A stretch of DNA of 64,000 nt from Bombiscardovia apis (lineage in GTDB: Bacteria; Actinomycetota; Actinomycetes; Actinomycetales; Bifidobacteriaceae). The position numbers were made by a program, and so were the translations under genes. Of this stretch, positions 25,495 through 33,857 are shown one piece after another. Each line of letters opens with the position of its first letter. Positions within the stretch are counted from its first letter, which is position 1. Where the stretch lies: contig NZ_AP026800.1 of the NCBI RefSeq assembly GCF_033095945.1, positions 372,001 to 436,000 on the forward strand, given 5' to 3'. The notes beneath the pieces are model-generated. The model saw only the letters and a list, made by a program, of their open reading frames with translations, was not told the origin of the DNA and did not search any database.

Positions 25495-26655
25495 ATGGGT
25501 TCTTTTATCAATACATATAAGAAGGTGGCATCTGCCGTTGCGGTTGTAGTCACGGTATCAATGGGCTTTGCAGTCGCCACTGCTACGCACCCTGCGCACG
25601 CAGCCGAAGTTGACTCCGCACTCAAAACGGTGAGAGTTAATATTGACGGCAAGTTCTTAACTGATTTTGATTACACCAAGACTACTTACACGATTCCCGG
25701 AAAGCCTGCATACGTAGACCTGACCGGTGTGCCTAAGGGCTGGACTGTCGACAATGCTCTTAAGAAGAGCTCCTCTTCGGACCGGAATAAGAACGACATT
25801 CATCTCGGTTCGGACTTTACGCCAGAAGATACCGCGAAGTTCAAGGCTGCCGTTGGCGAAAACTTCAAGCCCTCCTATTACACCGATTCCACCGATGTTA
25901 AAAATCCAGTTGTTTTCAATGATTTTAGCTTGGATAAGCACGAATATGTTGGTATGAAGGTCAGCCAACAGCAACTGGTCAACCTCTCCTTCAATTTGAA
26001 CGATAAGGATCAGGCTGCTTACCAGGCTGCTCGTGCTGCTGGCTTTGGCTTTGGCCGCGCTAGTTACGACGCTCAAGGTCGCCAAACTATTGAGCGCTCA
26101 GAGGTAAAGTACTTGAAGCTTGACATTATTGCGAACTACAGCAAAGACGTTCGCTCTATGAGCTATATCTTTACTGCCGAGCCAGATCTTGGTCCTATCG
26201 CCGGTGGCCAGTCTCAGGGAACTGCATGGCATGCTGACGATGAGTGGAGCATTTTGTCCAACACGTTCACTGACAGTTCCGTTTCTGTAACGATCAGGCC
26301 AGTTGCTGCGGCTCCTAAGGCTGCTGTAAAGTCTCTCGTCGGTACGACGGCGGGCGCCACTGCTGCTCCTGTTACCTACGTCTTCAACTATTCCGCAGCT
26401 GCTGCGGCAGCGGCTCAGGCAGCACCGGTTCCTGCCGTTCCTGGTAAGCCTGCTCCTGCTGCTCCGGCTCCGGCCGCTCCTGCGCAGCCTGAAGCTGCTA
26501 AGCCTGCTCCTAAGAGTGAGACTAAAGCTAAGGATCCTGCGCAAAAGTCCGTGCTGGCTCGTACCGGTTCTTCGATAAGTGTTGTGCTTGTGGCTGCTCT
26601 GGCTCTGGCCCTTGTCTCCGCTGGTGGTCTGCTGCTGAGCCGTAGGACTCGCTGA
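25495..26655 (+). CDS. LAXTG-anchored surface protein, paralogue A
   Basis: A 386-residue exported protein. A signal peptide (KKVASAVAVVVTVSMGFAVA, ending HPAHAA) is followed by a globular region that I do not recognise. Then come an Ala/Pro-rich wall-spanning stretch, LARTG, a hydrophobic helix and RRTR. LAXTG is the sorting signal of class E sortases in Actinobacteria. The globular region is clearly related to the next gene: both contain K[AP]A.V..[ST]GVP.GWTV, GDNFKPAYY-like and AGF..G...YDA.GR patterns. The start is ATG 25495; an open frame extends upstream without a signal. A TTGACA at 25400-25405 may belong to the promoter. No enzymatic motif is visible. Confidence 0.75.
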   Translation: MGSFINTYKKVASAVAVVVTVSMGFAVATATHPAHAAEVDSALKTVRVNIDGKFLTDFDYTKTTYTIPGKPAYVDLTGVPKGWTVDNALKKSSSSDRNKNDIHLGSDFTPEDTAKFKAAVGENFKPSYYTDSTDVKNPVVFNDFSLDKHEYVGMKVSQQQLVNLSFNLNDKDQAAYQAARAAGFGFGRASYDAQGRQTIERSEVKYLKLDIIANYSKDVRSMSYIFTAEPDLGPIAGGQSQGTAWHADDEWSILSNTFTDSSVSVTIRPVAAAPKAAVKSLVGTTAGATAAPVTYVFNYSAAAAAAAQAAPVPAVPGKPAPAAPAPAAPAQPEAAKPAPKSETKAKDPAQKSVLARTGSSISVVLVAALALALVSAGGLLLSRRTR

Positions 26656-26699
26656 ATGCTTAGACCCTAGTCTGACCTGTTCTCAGGTTCGATAGTTCG

Positions 26700-26745
26700 A
26701 AATGTGGCTGTTATCAACGATTGTTGCTAGCAGCCACATTTGTAT
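26700..26745 (+). terminator. Terminator after LAXTG protein A
   Basis: AAATGTGGCTG (26700-26710) and CAGCCACATTT (26731-26741) form a perfect 11-bp stem, followed by GTATTG. It ends 113 bases before the second paralogue, so the two genes are probably transcribed separately. Confidence 0.65.
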
Positions 26746-26858
26746 TGTGAGGGTTGGGCCAAAGACCCGGGGCAGGATTATCATAGGAGAGCGCAATGCT
26801 AGCGTGTGAGACATGAATCATACGGTTGCGTAGCGATGAAACAGGTGATGGGGCGAAT

Positions 26859-28094
26859 ATGTCAGGTGTGAAGGTGGCTGTGAAGCGGTTGGTAGCTGGA
26901 ATCGTAGGCCTTGCGGCACTTACTGTGGCTGTGATTGTAGGCACGCCCAGCAACGCTCAAGCAGCAATAGTCAATCCTAAACTAGCTGGTGTAAGCCTGA
27001 GTGCAGACGGCAAGCCCGTAGACAGCTTTGTATTTAATCGCACCAACTACCGGCTGGCAGCTAAGCCTGCTGCTGTGCGAGTCAGCGGCGTTCCCTCTGG
27101 TTGGACGGTTGCCCACGCTACTCAAACAAGCCAAGAGGATTCTTCTATCGATGTGTCCGCTTCGCTCGACTTCCAGATTGGTAGCAAATTCACCTCTGAC
27201 GATTTAGCCCAGCTTCAGTCCATTGTGGGAGACAACTTCAAACCAGCCTATTATTCCGACGATGATGACACGCAAACAATGAGCATCATGAAGGAATTCA
27301 GTCTTGCCAAGCCTGCATACCCTGGCCTGCACCTGACCCACAAGCAGCTGGCTTCGCTCTCCTTCAACCGCCAGGAGCTCCAAGCTACGATTCAAAGCAT
27401 GCGCGATGCAGGTTTCGAGCTAGGTGTGCGCTGGTACGATGCAGCCGGTAGGGAAGTCTCCGGCATCTTGCAGGCCGACCAAGTCGACTACGTAAACTTG
27501 TCGATTAGCAAGGGTCTAGGCTCCAATGCCCATTCGCTCAACTTTGTATTTACTACGCAAAAAGATATTTCCGTACTCGTCTCGGCGCAAATTCCCTCAC
27601 TTTCTGGTCCTAAAAGCACCTGGACTTTAGACCCTGCTGCAATCGGCGCCACTTTTACTAACGTCACGCTCCAGCCCCAGCAGTCCGCTCAGAACTTGAC
27701 TCGCGCCCTGCCAGACGTGAACAACCTGGTCAGTCCGGTGACTTACACGCTGGCCTATTCCAGCCTGCCGGCCTCCAGTGCTAGCACCTCTAACACCGGT
27801 CAACCTGCTGCGGCATCTGCACCGGCTGCTCCCAGCAAGCCAGACCAACAAGCTGCGGGCGCTGCTCCGTCTACTGACCCGGACTCTAGGGCTGCGGGCG
27901 CGAGCGATTCGGCCAAGGCGGCCGCCGATCAAGACAGTGCAATCTCGACTGATTTTTCCAACAGCAATCCGGTGGTGCGCGTGTTGGCAAAGACTGGTTC
28001 CTCCACTATTGCCTTGGTGCTCATTACGCTGGTACTTGCTATGGCGGCGGCATATATGGTGGCGTGGAGCCGTAATACAGCAGATAAGGATTGA
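26859..28094 (+). CDS. LAXTG-anchored surface protein, paralogue B
   Basis: A 411-residue exported protein related to the preceding gene product. Its signal peptide (KRLVAGIVGLAALTVAVIVG, ending SNAQAA) leads into the same globular domain, with GVPSGWTVAHATQ, VGDNFKPAYYSDDDDTQ and GFELGVRWYDAAGREV. An Ala/Pro/Asp-rich spacer, the sorting motif LAKTG, a hydrophobic helix and a charged tail follow. The start is uncertain: ATG 26859 has only a weak GATGGGG upstream. The two copies have diverged well beyond recent duplication. Function unknown; cell-surface anchoring is inferred from the C-terminus. Confidence 0.75.
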   Translation: MSGVKVAVKRLVAGIVGLAALTVAVIVGTPSNAQAAIVNPKLAGVSLSADGKPVDSFVFNRTNYRLAAKPAAVRVSGVPSGWTVAHATQTSQEDSSIDVSASLDFQIGSKFTSDDLAQLQSIVGDNFKPAYYSDDDDTQTMSIMKEFSLAKPAYPGLHLTHKQLASLSFNRQELQATIQSMRDAGFELGVRWYDAAGREVSGILQADQVDYVNLSISKGLGSNAHSLNFVFTTQKDISVLVSAQIPSLSGPKSTWTLDPAAIGATFTNVTLQPQQSAQNLTRALPDVNNLVSPVTYTLAYSSLPASSASTSNTGQPAAASAPAAPSKPDQQAAGAAPSTDPDSRAAGASDSAKAAADQDSAISTDFSNSNPVVRVLAKTGSSTIALVLITLVLAMAAAYMVAWSRNTADKD

Positions 28095-28257
28095 AGTTCT
28101 TCTCTGTGAGCTCTCAGCAGAATACTGATGTGATTTCATCGAGGGAGAAAACGTTCTTGCCCTGCGTAAAGTGGCGCGAATCACTATTTAAATATGGAGA
28201 TTCCCGCTTTTCGGGGTGTTGAGTCTGTAATTGGTGAGATGATTTTTATAGTAGCTC

Positions 28258-28286
28258 TTGACTAGGCCCTATCAATGCTGTATAAG
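28258..28286 (+). promoter_or_regulatory. Sigma-70-like promoter of the lut operon
   Basis: TTGACT at 28258-28263 and TATAAG at 28281-28286 with a 17-base spacer, about 100 bases upstream of the first lut gene. No obvious operator palindrome was found in the untranslated leader, and no LutR-like regulator gene is adjacent. Confidence 0.6.
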
Positions 28287-28387
28287 GCCTGGCCAGTTCG
28301 GATGTCAATCACGGGCTGAGTAGTCTGCATCAGTCCAAACGCAACCGGGGGCGCAACGGTAGTATTAGCTCGTCGAAAAGAGTCGAT

Positions 28388-29161
28388 ATGAAGGTCGTAA
28401 TATTCTCCACCTGCGTGGTCGATATGCTCTTCCCGAATGTGGCGAAGGCAATGGTCGAAGTGCTGGAGCGATTCGGCTGCGAGACCTACATGCCTATGAA
28501 GCAGATTTGCTGCGCTCAGCCCACGTTCAACAGCGGTTACGTTAAAGAATCTCGCCATACCATGCATAACGAGATTGATGCCCTCATGGGAGTCGATGCA
28601 GACTACATCGTGGGCCCGGCTGGCTCCTGTGTAAACATGCTCAAGGAGCTTCCCTTCCACCTGAAAGACGAGCCTGACTACCAGGCCAAGGCTAAGCAGA
28701 TGGCCGATAAGACTTACGAATTCTCGCAGTTCGTCTACCGCGTGCTCGGAATTAAGAATGCGGGCGCTGAGCTCGACGCAGTGGGCACCTACCATCGCTC
28801 CTGCCACATGACCCGCCTGCTAGGGGAGCGCACCAGCCCCTTCGTTCTTCTTGACAACGTCAAGGATCTAAAAATGGAGCCCCTGCCTCACATCGAAAAC
28901 TGCTGCGGTTTCGGCGGTATGTTCTCCATGAAGGAGCCAGAGATTTCTAAGCAGATGGTCAACGAGAAGGTCGACGATGTGCTCAGCACCGGCGCTTCGG
29001 TCTTAATCTCCTGCGATCCTGCCTGCTTAATGAACATTGGTGGCCGCCTGAACCGCCGGGGTGAAAAGATTACCATAATGCACTTGGCCGAAGTGCTCAA
29101 CCACAATGTGGATATGAGCCGGGTTACGTTCGTGGATTCCAAGGAAGGAGCCCTGGTATGA
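28388..29161 (+). CDS. lutA: Lactate utilisation protein A, (Fe-S)-binding, LutA/YkgE family
   Basis: A 257-residue cytosolic subunit of the LutABC complex, which oxidises L-lactate to pyruvate. It has two CCG-type cysteine-rich domains. The first covers FSTCVVDMLFPNVAKAM to MKQICCAQPTFNSGY and the second ENCCGFGGMFSMKEPEIS with ISCDPACLMNIGG. The gene ends inside an ATGA overlap with lutB, so translation is coupled. Only a weak AAAGAG precedes the ATG. Confidence 0.9.
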   Translation: MKVVIFSTCVVDMLFPNVAKAMVEVLERFGCETYMPMKQICCAQPTFNSGYVKESRHTMHNEIDALMGVDADYIVGPAGSCVNMLKELPFHLKDEPDYQAKAKQMADKTYEFSQFVYRVLGIKNAGAELDAVGTYHRSCHMTRLLGERTSPFVLLDNVKDLKMEPLPHIENCCGFGGMFSMKEPEISKQMVNEKVDDVLSTGASVLISCDPACLMNIGGRLNRRGEKITIMHLAEVLNHNVDMSRVTFVDSKEGALV

Positions 29162-30723
29162 AAACGGCTTCGATGATTCGCAACAGCGACCACGATTTTC
29201 TGACCCGCGTCAAGGAATCAGAGCAAGATAAGTTTGCACAAAAAGCTATTGCCAGCGCTCAGGACGCCCAGTGGGTGAAGCGCGAAGGTGCCCGCCAGGA
29301 GCTCGGCAACTGGGAGGATTGGCGCAACTTGGGCGAGCAGATTCGCCAGCACGTGGTGCGCTACCTGCCCGACTACTTGGAAGAGTTCTCTGACAACGTT
29401 GAAAAGAATGGTGGTCACGTCTTCTTTGCGCAAACCGACGTAGAAGCGCGCGACTTCATAGTAGAGCTGGCCAAGAAGAAGCAAGCCAAGCATGTGATGA
29501 AGTCAAAGTCGATGGTTACCACAGAAATTGGCATCGACAAGGCCCTGCTGGAGATTCCCGGCCTCGACCTGCTTGAGACCGATTTGGCCGAGTTTATCTT
29601 GCAGGAAGACGACTGGGATGAGCCTACGCATTTGGTCTTCCCTGCCATCCACAAGAACCGCGACCAAGTCCGCGAAGTCTTCATCAAGAAGCTGGGCTAT
29701 GAGGGAGACAACGATCCCCAGCACTTGGCCCGCTTTGCCCGCAAGGTCTTACGCGAGCGCTTCCTCAAGAATGACTTCTGCATCACCGGCTGCAATTTTG
29801 CCATCGCAGACAACGGCTGGATTAACCTCGATACCAACGAGGGCAACGCTGACTTGTGCATGGCTATTCCCAAGACTCAGGTCGTGGTGATGGGCATGGA
29901 GCGTCTGGTGCCCACCCTCAAAGAAGCCGAGACCATGGATAACATGCTGGCCCGCTCCGCAGTAGGGCAGAAGATAACCACCTATTGCACCTTCACCAAC
30001 CGCAAGACTGCCGACGAGACTGACGGCCCCGAAGACTTCTACGTGGTGATTCTCGACAACGGCCGCTCTAACGCTCTGGGCACTGATTTCGAGCCCATCT
30101 TGCAGTGCATCCGCTGCGCTTCCTGCCTCAACGTATGTCCCATTTATCGCCACATTGGCGGCCACGGCTACGGTTCCATTTACCCGGGCCCAGTCGGTTC
30201 GGTGCTCTCGCCCGTGCTCGAAGGCAACTACGACGACTTCGCCGACCTGCCTTATGCCTGCTCGGTGTGTGCCGCCTGCTCAGCCACCTGCCCGGTGAAG
30301 ATTCCGCTCCACAAGCTCTTGGTCAAGCATCGCGAAATTATGATGGACGACCTCCACCAGAGCCAGCTGATTGAAGATGCGGTGATGCGCGTGGTGGGCT
30401 TAGGCACCGGTCATCCCTCCCTCTTCCGCCCGGCTCTAGGTGTGGCACACACCGGAACTTCGGTAATTGCTAAGAAGAATCCGCAGAATGTGAAGAACCT
30501 CTACGAGGACGGCAAGCATCTGTCTTGGATGCCCTTCGTCTTCGGCGGGTGGACCAAGGAGCGCGACTTCCCGGATCCACCAGCCCACAAAGACGGCTTC
30601 CGCAAGTGGTATAAGACCCACAAGCCAGTCGAGGCAGACCCCAAAGTTGCTGCTCACACGGCTCAGCGCCAGCAAGAAATCAAGGCGGAGAAGGCTAAGC
30701 GAGGGGAGGCCCAGCATGACTGA
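29158..30723 (+). CDS. lutB: Lactate utilisation iron-sulfur protein B
   Basis: A 521-residue subunit with an N-terminal LUD domain (KAKHVMKSKSMVTTEIG-like core around residues 100-125). It also carries two 4Fe-4S clusters: CIRCASCLNVCPIYRHIGG near residue 318 and CSVCAACSATCPVKIPLH near 365. It overlaps lutA by four bases and lutC by eight, a tightly coupled operon. The C-terminus is Lys/Glu-rich. The LutABC family gives growth on lactate in Bacillus; in a bifidobacterium, which makes lactate, the direction or purpose is less clear. Confidence 0.92.
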   Translation: MKTASMIRNSDHDFLTRVKESEQDKFAQKAIASAQDAQWVKREGARQELGNWEDWRNLGEQIRQHVVRYLPDYLEEFSDNVEKNGGHVFFAQTDVEARDFIVELAKKKQAKHVMKSKSMVTTEIGIDKALLEIPGLDLLETDLAEFILQEDDWDEPTHLVFPAIHKNRDQVREVFIKKLGYEGDNDPQHLARFARKVLRERFLKNDFCITGCNFAIADNGWINLDTNEGNADLCMAIPKTQVVVMGMERLVPTLKEAETMDNMLARSAVGQKITTYCTFTNRKTADETDGPEDFYVVILDNGRSNALGTDFEPILQCIRCASCLNVCPIYRHIGGHGYGSIYPGPVGSVLSPVLEGNYDDFADLPYACSVCAACSATCPVKIPLHKLLVKHREIMMDDLHQSQLIEDAVMRVVGLGTGHPSLFRPALGVAHTGTSVIAKKNPQNVKNLYEDGKHLSWMPFVFGGWTKERDFPDPPAHKDGFRKWYKTHKPVEADPKVAAHTAQRQQEIKAEKAKRGEAQHD

Positions 30724-31453
30724 CCGCGAAGTATTCCTAAACAATCTCGCTACTAAGAGCGGCCGTGCCCGCCACCAGCTGGCCGACAACCCGCTCGTGC
30801 CGGTCAACGACCTGCCGGAGACTACCCTGTCTGGCAAGAGCCAAGACGAGCTCCTAGAGATTGCCCGTAAGAACAGCGAAGGGGTGCACGTCACCTTCCA
30901 GACCACTACCAAAGCCGAGTTGCCGGCCACGCTCAACGCTTTCATTAAGGCCAAGCTGGTAGATATGAAAGACGACCCCTACCAGGCCGACGACCACAAC
31001 CACCTCCTCCTACCCACCTCCGACCTCTACGCAGACTTTGGATTGGAGAGCTGGAAGCAGGGGCTCACCGACCCGGCGCCTACCTATTGGAAGCCGGATG
31101 CCAGTCGCGAGGAGAATATTCAGACGGCCGAGCATGCGGGCGCAGCTATTGCTTTCGCTGACTACCTGCTGGCGGAGTCGGGCACCATTACCGCGGCTAC
31201 CACGCCGGGGCAGGGGCGCACCTTCCACTTCCTGCCGGTCCACTACTTGGCCATTGTTCGCAAGTCTCGGATTCTGCCGCGCTCGCGTCAGGCCATGGAC
31301 CGCTACGATCCCATGCTCAAGTCGGGCGAGCTGGTCACTTCCAACATCAACTTCATTACCGGCCCCTCTAACACTGGCGATATTGAAATGGTGCTAGTCG
31401 TGGGCGTTCACGGGCCTTTGGATATGAATTACCTGGTCGTTGAAGATATGTAA
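30716..31453 (+). CDS. lutC: Lactate utilisation protein C (LUD domain)
   Basis: A 245-residue LUD-domain protein, third subunit of the Lut complex. The start is ATG 30716, which overlaps the end of lutB; the frame is open further upstream but that part lies inside lutB. The Gly-rich C-terminal signature NFITGPSNTGDIEMVLVVG followed by HGPLDMNYLVV is characteristic. It ends the operon and is followed by a strong terminator. Confidence 0.9.
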   Translation: MTDREVFLNNLATKSGRARHQLADNPLVPVNDLPETTLSGKSQDELLEIARKNSEGVHVTFQTTTKAELPATLNAFIKAKLVDMKDDPYQADDHNHLLLPTSDLYADFGLESWKQGLTDPAPTYWKPDASREENIQTAEHAGAAIAFADYLLAESGTITAATTPGQGRTFHFLPVHYLAIVRKSRILPRSRQAMDRYDPMLKSGELVTSNINFITGPSNTGDIEMVLVVGVHGPLDMNYLVVEDM

Positions 31454-31484
31454 TCGGCGTATGCAAGCGGCTTGCACTGCTTAT

Positions 31485-31530
31485 GCAAGAACCCCTGCCT
31501 AGCTATTGCCGGGCAGGGGTTCTTGCTGTT
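31485..31530. terminator. Bidirectional terminator between lutC and rimM
   Basis: GCAAGAACCCCTGCC (31485-31499) and GGCAGGGGTTCTTGC (31512-31526) are perfect inverse complements with a 12-base loop. The genes on either side converge, so the element can serve both. Confidence 0.8.
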
Positions 31531-31533
31531 TGC

Positions 31534-32133
31534 TCAGTCCAGAGGCAGGAGGCCCTTGGGCGGGTCAATGCCGATATAGCCTTCTTCGGGCTCAACCTCG
31601 GGCACAATCTGCTCTACGAAGGGCACTAAGCTAGCGGGGGCTGGTTCGCTGCCGTTGCTGGCCTGTAAAGCCACCTCTATGAGCTGCTGGGCCGGAGCGT
31701 CAATAACTCCAGCCACAGTTCCTATAAGCTCGCCAGCGGGGCGTCCAAGGCCGTTATTGGCGGCCATGCGGACTTCGAGACCCACTAAGTCGTCTAAATA
31801 CCAGGCGTCGTCGTCTTCTTCCTCGCCGGGAGGATCGGCTGGAGCGTAGAGCTCAATGCCGTTGAGAGCTTCAGAAGCATTGCGGTCTTCGATGCCTTCA
31901 AAGAGTACAATCCAGCGGCTCTTAAAGCGCCTAGAGGAAACTACCGTAAAGGCGCGAGCCTCGTCGGCAGTAGTGAGGACCGAACCGGGGGAGAAGCGGC
32001 GCTCTGGTTCGTCGGTGAATGCGTAAACGTTGACTTCGCCCTTGAGACCTTGGGCGCGCCCGATACGGCAGACCCTCAACAGCCGAGACTGCTGAGGGTC
32101 TGCATTCGAGCGGTCAGATGCGACCTGGCTCAC
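31534..32133 (-). CDS. rimM: Ribosome maturation factor RimM
   Basis: A 199-residue 30S assembly factor. The RimM N-domain shows RVCRIGRAQGLKGEVNVYAFTD and the C-terminal PRC barrel shows WYLDDLVGLEVRM, with an acidic GEEEDDDA loop between them. It starts with GTG 32133, overlapping the khpA stop as GTGA. The downstream neighbour normally expected, trmD, is not here. Confidence 0.9.
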   Translation of the reverse strand: MSQVASDRSNADPQQSRLLRVCRIGRAQGLKGEVNVYAFTDEPERRFSPGSVLTTADEARAFTVVSSRRFKSRWIVLFEGIEDRNASEALNGIELYAPADPPGEEEDDDAWYLDDLVGLEVRMAANNGLGRPAGELIGTVAGVIDAPAQQLIEVALQASNGSEPAPASLVPFVEQIVPEVEPEEGYIGIDPPKGLLPLD

Positions 32134-32363
32134 TGGCGCACATCCATAATGTCTACGCGCACCTTGTGATCGCCAATGGCCTGAGCCACGGTGCGAATCG
32201 CGTTAGCAGTGCGGCCGTTGCGACCAATTACGCGCCCGATATCTTCCGGGTTCACGCGCACCCGCAGCAGTTCGCCACGAGCGTTTTCATTGGAGCGCAC
32301 GGAAACATCGTCTGGAAAATCGACGATGTTCTTAATCAGATGTTCCACAGCCTGTGCGAGCAT
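32130..32363 (-). CDS. khpA: KH-domain RNA-binding protein KhpA
   Basis: A 77-residue single type-II KH domain protein. The RNA-binding GxxG loop lies in GRVIGRNGRTANAIRTV. Partners such as KhpB/Jag act with it in RNA regulation of cell division in Gram-positive bacteria. It sits between rpsP and rimM, the conserved Actinobacteria arrangement. Confidence 0.92.
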   Translation of the reverse strand: MLAQAVEHLIKNIVDFPDDVSVRSNENARGELLRVRVNPEDIGRVIGRNGRTANAIRTVAQAIGDHKVRVDIMDVRQ

Positions 32364-32394
32364 AGTTCACCATTCCAATCGCTATGAAAGGGCT

Positions 32395-32886
32395 TTACTC
32401 AGCGTCAGCAGCGGGGTTTTCTTCCTCGCCAGACTGGGCTGCGGCCTCAACGTTTGCGGTAGCTTCGGCAGTCTCAGCCTCGTCAGCCTTAGGAGCTTCG
32501 GCCTTAGCCTTAGCTGCGGCTTCGGACTTCTTAGCCTTGAGCTTCTGAGCTTCGTTCTCAGCCTGCTCAATGCGAGCCTGTGCGTCTGCTCCAGCGGTGG
32601 GCACCTTCAAAGTGCCTTCCTTGCCGGGCAGATCCTTGTACTTCTGCCAATCGCCAGTAATCTTGAGCAGGTTAAATACGGGCTCGCTGGGCTGTGCACC
32701 CACGCCGAGCCAGTACTGAGCGCGCTCAGAATCGATATTGATCGTAGAAGGCTGGGTGTTGGGATTGTAAGTACCAATCTCCTCGATGACCTTGCCATCA
32801 CGCTTCTTGCGAGAATCGACTACGACGACGCGATAGAAGGCGTAGAACTTCTTACCCATTCTCTTCAGGCGAATCTTGGTTGCCAA
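32395..32886 (-). CDS. rpsP: 30S ribosomal protein S16 with Ala/Glu-rich C-terminal extension
   Basis: A 163-residue protein. Residues 1-85 are S16: [20 protein letters not shown] and LIGTYNP-like [13 protein letters not shown]. The remaining 75 residues form a highly charged, Ala/Glu/Lys-rich extension ([20 protein letters not shown]) that probably is helical or disordered, as seen in other Actinobacteria. The start codon is TTG at 32886, supported by AAGGAG seven bases upstream. Confidence 0.93.
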   Translation of the reverse strand: MATKIRLKRMGKKFYAFYRVVVVDSRKKRDGKVIEEIGTYNPNTQPSTINIDSERAQYWLGVGAQPSEPVFNLLKITGDWQKYKDLPGKEGTLKVPTAGADAQARIEQAENEAQKLKAKKSEAAAKAKAEAPKADEAETAEATANVEAAAQSGEEENPAADAE

Positions 32887-33056
32887 AACGGCTCTCCTTG
32901 TAACTAGAAATGTGATATCCGAACTCTATGTGGGGCATACAATTCGAGCACCACGCGTTCCTCAAGCGAACGGTTTGAGAGGGCCCGCTCACATGAATAA
33001 CAGCCCAATTATATCTCACAGGGCAGATAAGTTCATACCATCGAACAAAGGCGCGG

Positions 33057-33497
33057 TCAGCTGTCTTTGGCTTGAACTTTGGAGAGGTCATCGAGGAGGG
33101 TCAGTGCCTGCTGGATATTAAAATTCTCGGCTGTTTCAAGATTGATGGAACATTTTCTGTTGTGCAGTGCATCTGAGACTTGTTGCCAGATAAAAGGTGA
33201 GCTGCGGTATGCGGGAGAGCCCAATAGCCATTTCTCGGCCTTCGAATCGAATGCTGGATAGTTCTCAGCCGGTTTTACACCGCCCCGCATAGACTTTGGC
33301 ATTTTTTCGACTTGATCGTTAATCCCGTTGAGTAGGCTTACTGAAGTATTCCAAGCGAGCAAATTCCCTTGATAATGTTGCTCTTCTTTGCGGAGGTACA
33401 AGGAGGCAGCTAACCATAAAATGCTATATGTCAGAGCACCAATTAAGCAGGCTCGAATAATGGAACGTGTGCGTTTGCTTAATTGATGCTTCTGCAT
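33057..33497 (-). CDS. Single-pass membrane protein, unknown function
   Basis: A 146-residue protein with a basic N-terminus, one membrane helix (ACLIGALTYSILWLAASLYL) and an extracytoplasmic helical domain of about 110 residues. AGGGAAAAG precedes ATG 33497. It has lower GC than the ribosomal genes on either side. No family recognised. It interrupts the usual ffh-rpsP neighbourhood. Confidence 0.65.
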   Translation of the reverse strand: MQKHQLSKRTRSIIRACLIGALTYSILWLAASLYLRKEEQHYQGNLLAWNTSVSLLNGINDQVEKMPKSMRGGVKPAENYPAFDSKAEKWLLGSPAYRSSPFIWQQVSDALHNRKCSINLETAENFNIQQALTLLDDLSKVQAKDS

Positions 33498-33695
33498 TAA
33501 CTTTTCCCTAATTTGACCGTTTATACATGGTTAACGACATCATGGGCGCCATTGAAGACCAGACCATTTGACTCCTCGATGGTTTCTTGTTATTTGGCTG
33601 AGAGGAACGTCATGGCTATTGTTGGTCTTTCCACAAACCACCGGACCGGTATCCTCTGCAGCTAATATACCCAACTACATCTTGGCAAGTCCTAG

Positions 33696-33857
33696 GCTTC
33701 CACTTGCCAAGCCAACCACGCTGAATGTGATCTAGCTAACATTACGGCATGCTTTGAGACTGATCAAACACATGCGGAATATGGTGATTCCACCGTTGTG
33801 AGTGGATTCAAGATTATGCAGAACTACATCTCAGTCCTAGCTATGGCTGCTCAGTAA
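33696..33857 (+). pseudogene. Orphan 53-codon C-terminal fragment in the 33498-33836 gap
   Basis: An open frame without a start runs from just after TAG 33693 to TAA 33855. It has protein-like composition (TACFETDQTHAEYGDSTVV, then GFKIMQNYISVLAMAAQ). Its 3' end overlaps the convergent exonuclease-family gene by 21 bases. Upstream, several short broken frames suggest decay. I cannot name the parent gene. Nothing else in this 340-base gap is convincing. Confidence 0.25.
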
